35,731 nucleotides of DNA, from positions 17,499 to 53,229 of the forward strand of contig PLJD01000094.1 of NCBI GenBank assembly GCA_003140175.1. Direction: 5' to 3'. Positions 1 through 7,211 of this stretch are shown one piece after another. This DNA comes from Actinomycetota bacterium (lineage in GTDB: Bacteria > Actinomycetota > Acidimicrobiia > IMCC26256 > PALSA-555). Each line of letters starts with the position of its first letter. The stretch's first letter is position 1. A program made the translations under genes and the position numbers. The notes under the pieces were generated by a model. That model was not told the DNA's origin. It saw only the letters and a list, made by a program, of their open reading frames with translations, and searched no databases.

Positions 1-1
1 G

Positions 2-694
2 ATCGCCGAGCAGGCCGCGGCCCGCGACCTGGCCGTGCAGCTGCACTTTCTCGAGATCGAGGACGAAGTCACGGGCTGTCTCGACCGGACCGGCCAGCGG
101 CCCGGCCCCTACCTCGACGGCCTCGGACTGCTCGGCCCCCGCACAATCCTCGCCCACGGCGTCTGGATGGAGGAACCCGAGCTCGAGGTCATCGCGGCGC
201 GGGGCTCGATCGTGGTCACCAACCCGGTCTCGAACCTCAAGCTGGCGGTCGGGCGGACCTTCCCCTACCAGGCAGTGCGCGACCGCGGCATTCCCGTCGC
301 GCTCGGCACCGACGGCGCCGCGTCGAACAATGGCCTCGATCTCCTCCAAGACATCAAGGTGCTGTCGCTGCTCCAGAAGCACGCGGCGAACGACCCCCGG
401 ATGTTGCCCGCCGACGAGTCGTGGCAGGTCGTCACCGGCGCGCTGGCACCAGGACTCGGCGCCGTCCCCGACCTCGCGCCCGGGGCACCGGCCGACTTCC
501 TCCTCGTGCGCGGCGACGCCCCCGAACTCAGCCCCGGGCACCTCGTCGCCAACCTCGTGTACTCGGCCTCGGGCTCCGTGGTGGACGTCACGGTCGTCGA
601 CGGCCGGGTGCTGATGCGCGACGGCGAAGTCGACGGAACTGATGAAGTGCGGGCCAAGGCCCGTGAGCGCGCCGAACGGCTCGGCGTGCGGTGA
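2..694 (+). CDS. Amidohydrolase (TRZ/ATZ, adenosine/SAH-deaminase-like), 3' part
   Basis: The reading frame is open from base 2, so the true start and the first metal-binding His motif lie left of the window. The visible part is the C-terminal half of a metal-dependent amidohydrolase of the chlorohydrolase/S-adenosylhomocysteine-deaminase group. Visible family marks are the metal-ligand His in ILAHGVWM, the segment TNPVSNLKLAVG, the metal-ligand Asp in GTDGAASNN, and the composite-barrel C-terminus with APGAPADFLLV and VDGRVLMRDGEV. Known relatives deaminate or dechlorinate N-heterocycles, including MTA, SAH, 5'-deoxyadenosine and triazines. The substrate cannot be chosen from this fragment. 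The family call is firm and the substrate is unknown. It converges on the HD-domain gene with 4 bases between the stops. Confidence 0.9.
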   Translation: MAEQAAARDLAVQLHFLEIEDEVTGCLDRTGQRPGPYLDGLGLLGPRTILAHGVWMEEPELEVIAARGSIVVTNPVSNLKLAVGRTFPYQAVRDRGIPVALGTDGAASNNGLDLLQDIKVLSLLQKHAANDPRMLPADESWQVVTGALAPGLGAVPDLAPGAPADFLLVRGDAPELSPGHLVANLVYSASGSVVDVTVVDGRVLMRDGEVDGTDEVRAKARERAERLGVR

Positions 695-698
695 GCGT

Positions 699-1262
699 CT
701 AGATCGACTTGGGCCGCGCGAACACCTCGCGTACCCGACCTTCGAAGTGCTCCAGCGGCGGCGTGTCGAAGTCGGGGTCGAACGCGATCTGGTCCCAATC
801 GTCGGCGAACCGCTCGGCGATCGCGAACCACGGCGCACCGCGGTACTGCTCACGGGCATCGGGATCGCCGCCGAAATGCGCGTAGTAGTGGCGGCCCTGG
901 AAGTCCTGGTGCACCCGGATCATCTGGCACACGTCGTCGCTCACGTAAGGCTGGAGGATCTCGGCGGCGATCGCGGGATGATTCGAGACGCTCACCGCCT
1001 TGCCGATGTCGTGGCACAGCGAAGCCACCACCAGCTCATCGTCGGCGCCGGCCTGCTCGGCCAGCGCCGCGGTCTGCAGACAGTGGGTGAGCTGGTCGAC
1101 CGCGAAGCCGTCGGTGATATCGGCCAGCGATCGGACCATGGCCAGGACCCGCTCCGCAACGCGGTCCTGGTGCTCGAACGTCTGCTGGCCGATGACCGCC
1201 CATTGCTCGGCGGTCGACTCGTCCATACGGGTAAAGGTGGCGGGCGCCTCGGTCTTCGTCAT
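699..1262 (-). CDS. HD-domain protein, possible PhnZ/MIOX-like mixed-valent diiron oxygenase
   Basis: 187 aa, one HD domain. The likely metal ligands are H60, H84-D85, H95, H118 and D157. The spacing matches the compact HD oxygenases (PhnZ, TmpB), which bind two irons and oxidise substrates with O2, better than plain phosphohydrolases. The run from THCLQTAALAEQAGADDELV to SLCHDIGK resembles PhnZ closely, by comparison from memory. At the places where PhnZ has its lid Tyr and Glu (10 and 7 residues before the first ligand His), this protein has T50 and F53, so the substrate should differ. No phosphonate genes are nearby. A GAGAAT element ends 6 bases before the ATG, which suggests a leaderless mRNA. 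The alternative is an ordinary HD phosphohydrolase. Confidence 0.85.
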   Translation of the reverse strand: MTKTEAPATFTRMDESTAEQWAVIGQQTFEHQDRVAERVLAMVRSLADITDGFAVDQLTHCLQTAALAEQAGADDELVVASLCHDIGKAVSVSNHPAIAAEILQPYVSDDVCQMIRVHQDFQGRHYYAHFGGDPDAREQYRGAPWFAIAERFADDWDQIAFDPDFDTPPLEHFEGRVREVFARPKSI

Positions 1263-1295
1263 GACTCCATTCTCCCACGTCGAGCCGCCCGCGAC

Positions 1296-1301
1296 TACCG
1301 T
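1296..1301 (+). promoter_or_regulatory. -10 element (TACCGT) of the peroxiredoxin-like gene
   Basis: TACCGT ends 8 bases before the ATG at 1310, and no Shine-Dalgarno sequence lies between. This is the pattern expected for a leaderless transcript starting at or next to the start codon. It recurs upstream of many genes in this window. Confidence 0.5.
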
Positions 1302-1309
1302 CAGTCGCC

Positions 1310-1837
1310 ATGGACCGGCAGGCGCTCGCGGACGTCGAGCTCGAAGACGCCGAGGGTGCCCGCCACCGGCTCGGGGACTACTGGGCCGACCGGCCGGTCG
1401 CGTTCGTGTTCCTCCGCCACTTCGGCTGACTGCTCTGCCGGGAGCATGTCGCGCAGTTGCGCGACCGCTACACCAGCATCCGGGACGGCGGGGGCGAGGT
1501 CGTCGCCGTCGGCACCGGGGATCGCCGCTACGCCGCCGCGTTCGTGGCCGAGGAGCGGATCCCGTTCCCCGTGCTCGTCGACGACCACGCCGACGCCGCC
1601 CGAGCGGCGACCGTCCGGCGGGTGTCGTTCATCCGGCTGCTCACCGATCGTCGATCGTGGGCCGGGACCCGCCGGGCCCGCGCCGACGGATTCCGTGTCC
1701 ATCGCGCGGGCAAGCGGGTGACCCAGCTCGGCGCGACCTTCGTGCTCGGCCCCGGCGACCAGGTCCGCTACGCGCACATCGACGAGCACTCCGCCGACCA
1801 CGCCTCCCTCGACGAGGTACTCGCGGCGCTCGGCTGA
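1310..1837 (+). CDS. Peroxiredoxin-like (AhpC/TSA_2) protein with in-frame TGA at the catalytic Cys: candidate selenoprotein
   Basis: From ATG 1310 the frame reads through TGA at 1427-1429 (codon 40) to the stop at 1835-1837, giving 175 aa. Before the TGA is AFVFLRHFG and after it LLCREHVAQLRDRYTSIR. Family members have FLRHFGCxxCREHV here, so the TGA replaces exactly the first Cys of the CxxC redox pair and would give U40-x-x-C43. Coding continues on both sides: GGEVVAVGTGD, IPFPVLVDD, and LGATFVLGPGDQVRYAH near the C-terminus. A strong hairpin sits 18 bases after the TGA. Sec in this position is known in the related SelU/PRXL2 proteins. The expected role is thiol peroxidase or disulfide reductase in the cytosol. 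Alternatives are a nonsense mutation or a sequencing error. A start at 1457 would delete the active site. Confidence 0.75.
1448..1465 (+). promoter_or_regulatory. Candidate bacterial SECIS hairpin
   Basis: GTCGCGC (1448-1454) and GCGCGAC (1459-1465) form a perfect 7-bp stem with the loop AGTT. AGC at 1443-1445 can pair with GCT at 1467-1469 below a small bulge that includes a T. The hairpin starts 18 bases after the in-frame TGA, and the loop G (1456) is 27 bases after it. Bacterial SECIS elements have a short stem-loop with a G in the apical loop at about this distance. GC-rich DNA folds easily, so position matters more than stability here. Confidence 0.55.
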
Positions 1838-1847
1838 CCGGCAGCCC

Positions 1848-2309
1848 TCAGTGCATGTCGGCCAACGCCCGGGCGAGATCGGCCGAACGTCGAAACGTCA
1901 CCCCGACCAGCGCGACGTGCTTGTACCGCACGATCCCCTCGGAGTCGACGAGGAACACCGAGCGGCGCACACCGAGCAGGGGCGCCCCGACGCCGTACGC
2001 CTCGATGACCGTGCGCTCGGGATCGGCGAGCAGCGGGAATGGCAGGTTCTTGGCCTCGATCCAGCGCTCGTGGCTGTCCACGTCTTGAGGTGAGATGCCC
2101 AGCACGACGGCGTCGACGCCCGAGAAGTCGTCGAAGTGGTCCCGGTACGAGCACATCTGGCGCGTGCAGCCCGGCGTGAAGTCGCCCGGATAGAACGCGA
2201 GCACAACCCGACGGCCGCGAAACTCCGACAGGGTGTAGTCGCGGCGGTCCGTGCCCTGCACGCCCGGCAGCGTGAACTCCGGTGCCGGGTCTCCGATCTC
2301 GATGCCCAT
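1848..2309 (-). CDS. bcp: Thioredoxin-dependent peroxiredoxin, BCP/PrxQ type
   Basis: 153 aa. It reduces hydrogen peroxide and organic peroxides in the cytosol using thioredoxin. [15 protein letters not shown] carries the peroxidatic C48 and, five residues later, the resolving C53, the usual BCP/PrxQ arrangement; T45 of the PxxxT/SxxC motif is also present. The thioredoxin fold continues to [20 protein letters not shown] 2309 was chosen because GGGAG lies 7 bases upstream of it; an in-frame GTG six bases further out (2315) overlaps that spacing. The gene points at the Sec-candidate peroxiredoxin-like gene with 10 bases between the stops, so two peroxide-handling genes converge here. Confidence 0.95.
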   Translation of the reverse strand: MGIEIGDPAPEFTLPGVQGTDRRDYTLSEFRGRRVVLAFYPGDFTPGCTRQMCSYRDHFDDFSGVDAVVLGISPQDVDSHERWIEAKNLPFPLLADPERTVIEAYGVGAPLLGVRRSVFLVDSEGIVRYKHVALVGVTFRRSADLARALADMH

Positions 2310-2427
2310 GTCCACGCTCCCAACGGCCGACTCGCCGCGGCACTCTAGGGCGTCGAGCCGCGGCGGGCGCCCCGGGTGCGCGCTCTACCTCGACGATCAC
2401 CGCGGGTGAGCGACGAGCCGCCGGTGG

Positions 2428-2796
2428 TCACCCGGGCGGCGTCGTGCGTGGGTCGTCGCGGGGCACGGCGTGGTCCACGCTGGTCTCCGTCGGCTCACCC
2501 GGGTCGTGGCGCGCCGGCTGGAGCAGCTGCCACGGTCGAGCGTCCACGAGATCGAGCGCTTGTCGTTCGATCGGCAGTCGGTACGGAGTCTCCTCGATCT
2601 GCTCCGGGAAGCCTCGAAAGTGATATTGGAGGATGCCCCGATCGGCCAGGGTCTCGGCGTCCGCGACGAGCTGATGGGAATGTATCCTGAGCGACGCCGC
2701 CGCTCGGCACCGCTCGAACGTCTTCCACTCGCTGATGAACCGAACCTCGCCGCGCGCGTAGGCGAGCGCGGCGGCACACGCGCGACGCGTACTCAT
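2428..2796 (-). CDS. Hypothetical protein
   Basis: 122 aa, not recognised. The first 90 residues have a normal mix for a folded cytosolic protein (RGEVRFISEWKTFERC, GILQYHFRGFPEQIEETPYR). The last 25 are rich in Pro, Asp and Arg and look disordered. No signal peptide, membrane segment or cysteine motif is visible. A competing frame on the other strand (2470-2841) is Arg-rich and less protein-like. The gene is divergent from the penicillin-acylase gene. The bases between this gene and the peroxiredoxin start (2310-2427) hold nothing beyond a possible TAGAGT -10 for the latter. Confidence 0.5.
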   Translation of the reverse strand: MSTRRACAAALAYARGEVRFISEWKTFERCRAAASLRIHSHQLVADAETLADRGILQYHFRGFPEQIEETPYRLPIERQALDLVDARPWQLLQPARHDPGEPTETSVDHAVPRDDPRTTPPG

Positions 2797-2838
2797 GCTG
2801 CCGGCCGAATCACCCCAGGGTCCGTTCGTGGAGACCGC

Positions 2839-2844
2839 TAGCGT
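2839..2844 (+). promoter_or_regulatory. -10 element (TAGCGT) of the penicillin-acylase gene
   Basis: TAGCGT ends 4 bases before ATG 2849 and 7 bases before ATG 2852. It supports a leaderless start at one of these two codons rather than at the upstream in-frame ATG 2795 or GTG 2828. Confidence 0.4.
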
Positions 2845-2848
2845 TTCG

Positions 2849-5098
2849 ATGATGCCCGACTCAGCAGGCTCGGTGCCTGGCCTGGACGGCGAGGTGATCC
2901 TTCACCGCGACCGGTTCGGGATCCCACACGCGCGTGCCACGAGCGCCCACGATGCGTTCTTCGCTCAGGGCTTCGTGCAGGCCGAGGACCGACTCGGGCA
3001 GCTCGAGTACGACCGCCGCCGTGCCTATGGCCGGTGGGCCGAGGTGGTCGGGCGACCCGGACTCGGCTTCGACGTCTTCGCCCGGCGGGCCAACCTGGGT
3101 GGCGCGGCCCGCCGCGAGTACGAGCACCTCGACGGGGCGAGCCGCGCCGTGCTGGACGCGTACGCAGCCGGAGTGAACGCCTGGCTGGGCCTGGGCCGCG
3201 CCCTTCCGACCGACCTGGCACTCGCCGGGGTGACCCCCGATCCGTGGCAGCCGTGGGACTGCTGCGCCGTATTCCTCGTGCGGCACGTGGCCTTCGCGGG
3301 CTGGCAGAAGAAGCTGTGGCGCGGCCGACTCGCGGCCCTGCTCGGCCCGGCGACCGTGGCTCGCCTCGAAGGTCGCGGCGACGCGGAGGTCCCGCTGATC
3401 GTGCCGCCGGGAGGGTTCGGCTCGCCGACCCCGCCGGATGCCGAGACCCTCGAGGAGGTGAGCGCCGCGATGGCGTCCCTCGTCGACCTGGCGGGTGGGT
3501 CGAACTCGTGGGCGCTGGCCGGCTCGCGTACCAGCTCGGGACACCCGCTCGTCGCCGGCGACCCCCACCGCCTCGTCGAGGTCCCGAACGTCTACTACCA
3601 GTGTCATCTCGCCTGCCCCGAGTTCGACGCGGTCGGACTGGCGTTCGTCGGGGTGCCCGGCTTCCCACACTTCGGGCACAACGAGCGCGTCGCGTGGTGC
3701 GTGACGAACGCCAACGGGGACTACCAGGATCTGTACGTCGAGCGCCTCGACGACTCGCTCGAGACCCGCCGCGAGCAGATCGCCATTCGCGACGACGATC
3801 CGGTCACGGTCGAGTGCCGCTCGACGTCGCACGGCCCGGTGCTCTTCGGCGACCCCGCGTCCGAGTTCGGCCTCGCGCTGCGGACCACCGCGCTGGCCCG
3901 GCCGAGTCGCGGCCTGTCGGTCCTCTTGCCGATGCTGCGCGCCCAGACCGTCGATGAGCTCGACGCGGCGGTCCGGGACTGGGTCGACCCGGTCAACAAC
4001 CTGGTGTCCGCCGACGTCGAGGGCCACGTCCGCTACCGCACGGTGGGGGAGATCCCGACCCGGGCAGCCGCGAACGCCTGGGGTCCAGTTCCCGGCGGGA
4101 CCGGCGACCACGACTGGACGGGTTACGTGCCCGCCGCCGAGCTCCCGACCGTGCGCGACCCCGACGTCGGCTATCTCGTCACCGCCAACCAGGAGATCGT
4201 CGGACCCGAGTACCCGCACTACCTCGGCGTGGACTACAGCCGACCGGACCGCGCGCGGCGGCTGTTCGCACGCGTCGCGCCACTGACCGAAGCGACGGTC
4301 AACGACATGGCCGCCATCCACCAGGATCGACGCTCCCTCGGCGCCGATCGGTGGGTCGAGCGCCTCGCCCGGCTAGACCCACGCGACGAGCACGAGCGCG
4401 CCGCGCTCGAGCACCTGCAGACGTGGGACCGGATGATGGACGCCTCGTCGATCGGCGCCGCGGTCTACCTCGTGACCCGCGACCGCGTGGGCAAGGCTCT
4501 CGCCCACCATCCCGTCCTCGCGTCGCTGCGCGGCCCCCTCCCCGGCGAGCCGCGGGCCCTCTTCGTCCCGCTCGAGCTGCGGCTCTGGTCGCTCGTGCCC
4601 GGCCTCCTCGCCGCCGATGACACCACGTTCCTGCCGGAGGGCTCGACGTGGGACGACGTACTCGCCGCGGCCCTGACCGACGCGATCGGGTTGCTCCGCA
4701 GCACGCTGGGCGACGATCCCGACCAGTGGCGCTGGGGCGCGCTGCATCGCTGCGCGCCCCGCCACCCGCTCTCGGCGACGCACCCTGAATGGGCGGAGCG
4801 GCTCGACCCACCCGCGGTCGAGATCGGCGGCGAGTGGGACACCGTCTGGTCCAGCGCGCACCCGGCGGGCTACGGCTTCGGCGTCACGACCTCGTCGGTG
4901 GCCCGCTACGTCTTCGACCTGTCGGACTGGGAACGGTCAGCCTGGGTGGTGCCCCTCGGCGCGTCGGGGGAGCCGTCCAGCCCCCACTTCGCCGACCAAC
5001 AGACCCGCTGGGCGGCCGGGGAGCTGCTCCCCATGTCGTACAACTGGGACGGCATCGCCGTCGCCGCCGAAGCGACCACCCGGCTCCACCCCGCGTGA
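2849..5098 (+). CDS. Penicillin acylase family protein (Ntn hydrolase)
   Basis: 749 aa. The family is made as one chain that cuts itself before a Ser or Cys, which becomes the N-terminal nucleophile and hydrolyses amide bonds in acyl-amino compounds such as beta-lactams, acyl-homoserine lactones and lipopeptides. The N-terminus (VILHRDRFGIPHARA, AFFAQGFVQAEDRL) is typical. The self-cleavage site is AGGSNSWALAG, with Ser218 as predicted nucleophile. The oxyanion and substrate segment DPVNNLVSADVEGHVRY follows, then the long beta chain. Unlike many relatives it shows no signal peptide from any candidate start, so it may stay in the cytosol. The start is uncertain (2795, 2828, 2849 or 2852); 2849 follows the -10 element. 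The natural substrate is unknown. Confidence 0.92.
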   Translation: MMPDSAGSVPGLDGEVILHRDRFGIPHARATSAHDAFFAQGFVQAEDRLGQLEYDRRRAYGRWAEVVGRPGLGFDVFARRANLGGAARREYEHLDGASRAVLDAYAAGVNAWLGLGRALPTDLALAGVTPDPWQPWDCCAVFLVRHVAFAGWQKKLWRGRLAALLGPATVARLEGRGDAEVPLIVPPGGFGSPTPPDAETLEEVSAAMASLVDLAGGSNSWALAGSRTSSGHPLVAGDPHRLVEVPNVYYQCHLACPEFDAVGLAFVGVPGFPHFGHNERVAWCVTNANGDYQDLYVERLDDSLETRREQIAIRDDDPVTVECRSTSHGPVLFGDPASEFGLALRTTALARPSRGLSVLLPMLRAQTVDELDAAVRDWVDPVNNLVSADVEGHVRYRTVGEIPTRAAANAWGPVPGGTGDHDWTGYVPAAELPTVRDPDVGYLVTANQEIVGPEYPHYLGVDYSRPDRARRLFARVAPLTEATVNDMAAIHQDRRSLGADRWVERLARLDPRDEHERAALEHLQTWDRMMDASSIGAAVYLVTRDRVGKALAHHPVLASLRGPLPGEPRALFVPLELRLWSLVPGLLAADDTTFLPEGSTWDDVLAAALTDAIGLLRSTLGDDPDQWRWGALHRCAPRHPLSATHPEWAERLDPPAVEIGGEWDTVWSSAHPAGYGFGVTTSSVARYVFDLSDWERSAWVVPLGASGEPSSPHFADQQTRWAAGELLPMSYNWDGIAVAAEATTRLHPA

Positions 5099-5159
5099 GA
5101 CCGGATCAGCCCACGCCGAGAAGGCACCCGGAACTCGGGCCCAGCTTCACGAACCCGGC

Positions 5160-6152
5160 TCAGGGACTCGCGAGCCGCTCGCGACCCTCGCGAAAGAACC
5201 CCAGTGCCGTCTCGCGTCCGTCCGCCGCGGCCGTCAGCGGCTCGTAGCCCAGGCTCGCGCCGCCGAATCCGGGATCGTTCCAGTAGGGATCGGCGGGCCG
5301 GTCGGCCCAATGGGTCACGTACAGATAGGGGAGCGGATGGCCGTCGTCGCCGGGTGAAGCGCCGAAGGTGCCACGCTGCCCGGCCGAGTCGTCGCCGAGG
5401 TCGATGGAGCAGTCGAAATGCTCGGGCCAGAGCTGGACCCGGGTCGCGGGCCCGTCCGGTGCGGCGGCCCGCAGCTCCTCGAGCACCGACGCGGCAAAGG
5501 CGAACCAGTCCCCGAGCCGCGCCGCGGCGTCGGCGTCCACGACCAGTCGCTCGTCGGCCTCGACGGTCGTCGTCGGCTCGTACACCGCCGGAGGGTCGGC
5601 CAGGTTGACCCCGACGGTGCGGGCGACGTCGCCGAGGGTGCTGATGGTCAGCCGCCGCTCGGCGTCACCCCGATCCACGACCACGTCGGTCCCCTCGACC
5701 CGCAGCTGCACGTCGGCCCCGTCGCTCCCCACGAAGAACGGGGTCCCGAACCCCTGCCGGGTGCGGCGCAACCCGATCTTCGCGGACGCCTGGTACCGGG
5801 CGGGGGCGAGCACATGCTCGGCGAGCGCCTGCCAGGACCGTCGGGTCGCGTGCAGCGTCTCGACGTCGTCGATCGAGGCGAGCGGCGCCCAGGCGCCGAG
5901 CCACCGTGCCGCGCACCAGCGGGCCAGCTCGACGTTCTCGCGGGCCAGTCGATCCCAGGTCTCCTCGCCGGTCGAGAGCGGAGACACGACGGTGCGGCCC
6001 GCCGGGACGTCCTCGAGCGTGGTGACGACCGGGTCGTCGGCGACCCAGGGCTGATCGTGCACCGCCGGCGGCGACGGCTCGAGCACCCGCGCCCGGTATC
6101 GCCCCGCAGCCAGCGCGTCGAGGCGCGCCTGGGCTTCCCGGAGTGCATGCAC
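5160..6152 (-). CDS. Hypothetical protein, conserved-looking, about 330 aa
   Basis: Not assigned to a family. The protein is soluble-looking, with no membrane segment. It has a helical N-terminal half rich in Trp and Ala (ETWDRLARENVELARWCAAR) and a C-terminal half with an acidic and aromatic segment (RVQLWPEHFDCSIDLGD), then YLYVTHWADRPADPYWND and GFGGASLGYEPL. The GTG at 6152 is the only ordinary start after the upstream hydrolase gene. A CTG at 6179 would overlap that gene's stop as CTGA, and the homology-like region may begin there (LSGPTAPQLVHALREAQ). It lies directly downstream of the alpha/beta hydrolase, so the two are probably one operon. The same frame stays open to 7205, but that extension is only a shadow of the hydrolase. 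Confidence 0.75.
   Translation of the reverse strand: MHALREAQARLDALAAGRYRARVLEPSPPAVHDQPWVADDPVVTTLEDVPAGRTVVSPLSTGEETWDRLARENVELARWCAARWLGAWAPLASIDDVETLHATRRSWQALAEHVLAPARYQASAKIGLRRTRQGFGTPFFVGSDGADVQLRVEGTDVVVDRGDAERRLTISTLGDVARTVGVNLADPPAVYEPTTTVEADERLVVDADAAARLGDWFAFAASVLEELRAAAPDGPATRVQLWPEHFDCSIDLGDDSAGQRGTFGASPGDDGHPLPYLYVTHWADRPADPYWNDPGFGGASLGYEPLTAAADGRETALGFFREGRERLASP
5168..5184. terminator. Hairpin at the converging gene ends
   Basis: TCGCGAG and CTCGCGA form a perfect 7-bp stem with a 3-base loop. It lies at the 3' end of the leftward hypothetical gene and downstream of the penicillin-acylase stop (5098). There is no T-run, so a terminator role for the rightward gene is only plausible. 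Confidence 0.3.
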
Positions 6153-6175
6153 GAGCTGCGGGGCGGTGGGGCCGC

Positions 6176-7087
6176 TCAGGCGGACTGGAACGCGCGCAAC
6201 AGCGTCGCGAGCTCCAGCGGGCGGTCGCCCTGGATGCTGTGCCCGGCCCCCTCGACCATCTCGACGCGAACGTCGGGCTGGCGGCGGCGCAGCTCGGCCT
6301 CGTCGCCGTCGTCGACGACGGTCCCCGTCGCCGCGCCCCGCACGAGCAGCAGCGGAACCGCGATGCGCGACACGTCGTCCCACAGCGTCGCGAAGTCCGC
6401 GGGGATGTCCATGTCGGTCCCCTCGAGTATCCGGGGCCGCTGGTAGCGCCACACCCAGCGGCCGTCGTCGCGCTCGACCGCGTTGTGGAGGACACCCCGC
6501 CGCAGCGAGGACTCCGACCGGGTCGGGTTGAACTCCACGGTGCGGGCCAAGATCTCCTCGAAGCTGGCGAACGTGTCGGGACCAGCGATGAACTGGGCGA
6601 TCGGGGCCGCCTTGTCCCGGTCGACGCCGGGGGTGACGTCGACGAGCGCCAGCCGGCGGACCAGCTCGGGCGCTTCGCCGGTCAGCGCGATGGCGGTCAG
6701 CCCGCCGAGGGACATGCCCACGACCAGCGCCGCGTTCGGAGCGAGCGAGCGCACCGCGACCGCGACGTCGCCCGCGTTCTGACGGGGTCCGAACGGGCCG
6801 TCGTCGCGATGGTCGGAGTGGCCGTGCCCGGGAAGGTCGATCGCGACGAGCGGGGTGCCGAGCGCGAGCGCCACCGTGTCCCAGGTGTGGGCGTTCTGCG
6901 CACCGCCGTGGAGGAGGACGATCTCCGGGTCGTCGGTGCCCCAGACCAGCGCGCTCAGCTTGCGTCCGTCGGGCGCCACCGGCACCGACTCGCGGCGCAC
7001 GACCGGGGGCCCGGTCCACGGGAGCCCGAACTCCTGGGCGTTCTCGTGGAAGAGCCCGAACTCGTCGTACGGCGCTGCGTCGGCCAT
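6176..7087 (-). CDS. Alpha/beta hydrolase
   Basis: 303 aa. It has an alpha/beta-hydrolase fold: the oxyanion-region motif LLHGGAQNAHTWD, the strand VAIDLPGHGHSD, the nucleophile elbow GMSLGG with Ser126, and a C-terminal GAGHSIQGD carrying the catalytic His. The acid is probably one of the Asp residues around VVDDGDEAE. No signal peptide is seen, so the protein is cytosolic. The specificity (esterase, lactonase, C-C hydrolase) cannot be read from the sequence. A -10-like TAGCGT ends 9 bases before ATG 7087 but only 3 before ATG 7093, which favours 7087. The hypothetical gene follows after 23 bases. It is divergent from ctaA. Confidence 0.92.
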   Translation of the reverse strand: MADAAPYDEFGLFHENAQEFGLPWTGPPVVRRESVPVAPDGRKLSALVWGTDDPEIVLLHGGAQNAHTWDTVALALGTPLVAIDLPGHGHSDHRDDGPFGPRQNAGDVAVAVRSLAPNAALVVGMSLGGLTAIALTGEAPELVRRLALVDVTPGVDRDKAAPIAQFIAGPDTFASFEEILARTVEFNPTRSESSLRRGVLHNAVERDDGRWVWRYQRPRILEGTDMDIPADFATLWDDVSRIAVPLLLVRGAATGTVVDDGDEAELRRRQPDVRVEMVEGAGHSIQGDRPLELATLLRAFQSA

Positions 7088-7096
7088 CGCCATCGG

Positions 7097-7102
7097 ACGC
7101 TA
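7097..7102 (-). promoter_or_regulatory. -10 element (TAGCGT) of the alpha/beta hydrolase gene
   Basis: On the minus strand TAGCGT ends 9 bases before ATG 7087. No Shine-Dalgarno sequence lies in between, consistent with leaderless initiation. Confidence 0.4.
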
Positions 7103-7193
7103 CCGGCTGGCTTCGACCCGGTCGACCGAGCGCCGACCCGGGACCGCGGGGCGTCAGCGCCGGCCCGATCCCGACGACCTCGGGGTCGGGTCC

Positions 7194-7199
7194 TACGAT
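7194..7199 (+). promoter_or_regulatory. -10 element (TACGAT) of ctaA
   Basis: TACGAT ends 12 bases before the ATG at 7212. This is the same hexamer as in front of the polyprenyl synthetase gene at 20027. A transcript from here would have a leader of about 5 bases at most. Confidence 0.45.
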
Positions 7200-7211
7200 C
7201 ACCACGTCGCC

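Noticed and set aside
1457..1837. A shorter 126-aa gene starting at 1457 as a normal, TGA-free protein
   Set aside because: It would begin inside the hairpin and lack the whole first beta strand and the CxxC active site, while the sequence before the TGA is clearly family-like.
2470..2841. A rightward 123-aa gene opposite the small hypothetical gene
   Set aside because: Arg-rich and without a promoter or ribosome site; the leftward frame has the more protein-like composition, though neither is certain.
5160..7205. A single 681-aa leftward gene
   Set aside because: The part above about 6180 is Arg/Pro/Gly-rich and runs antiphase to the well-formed alpha/beta hydrolase; only the lower part is a real protein.
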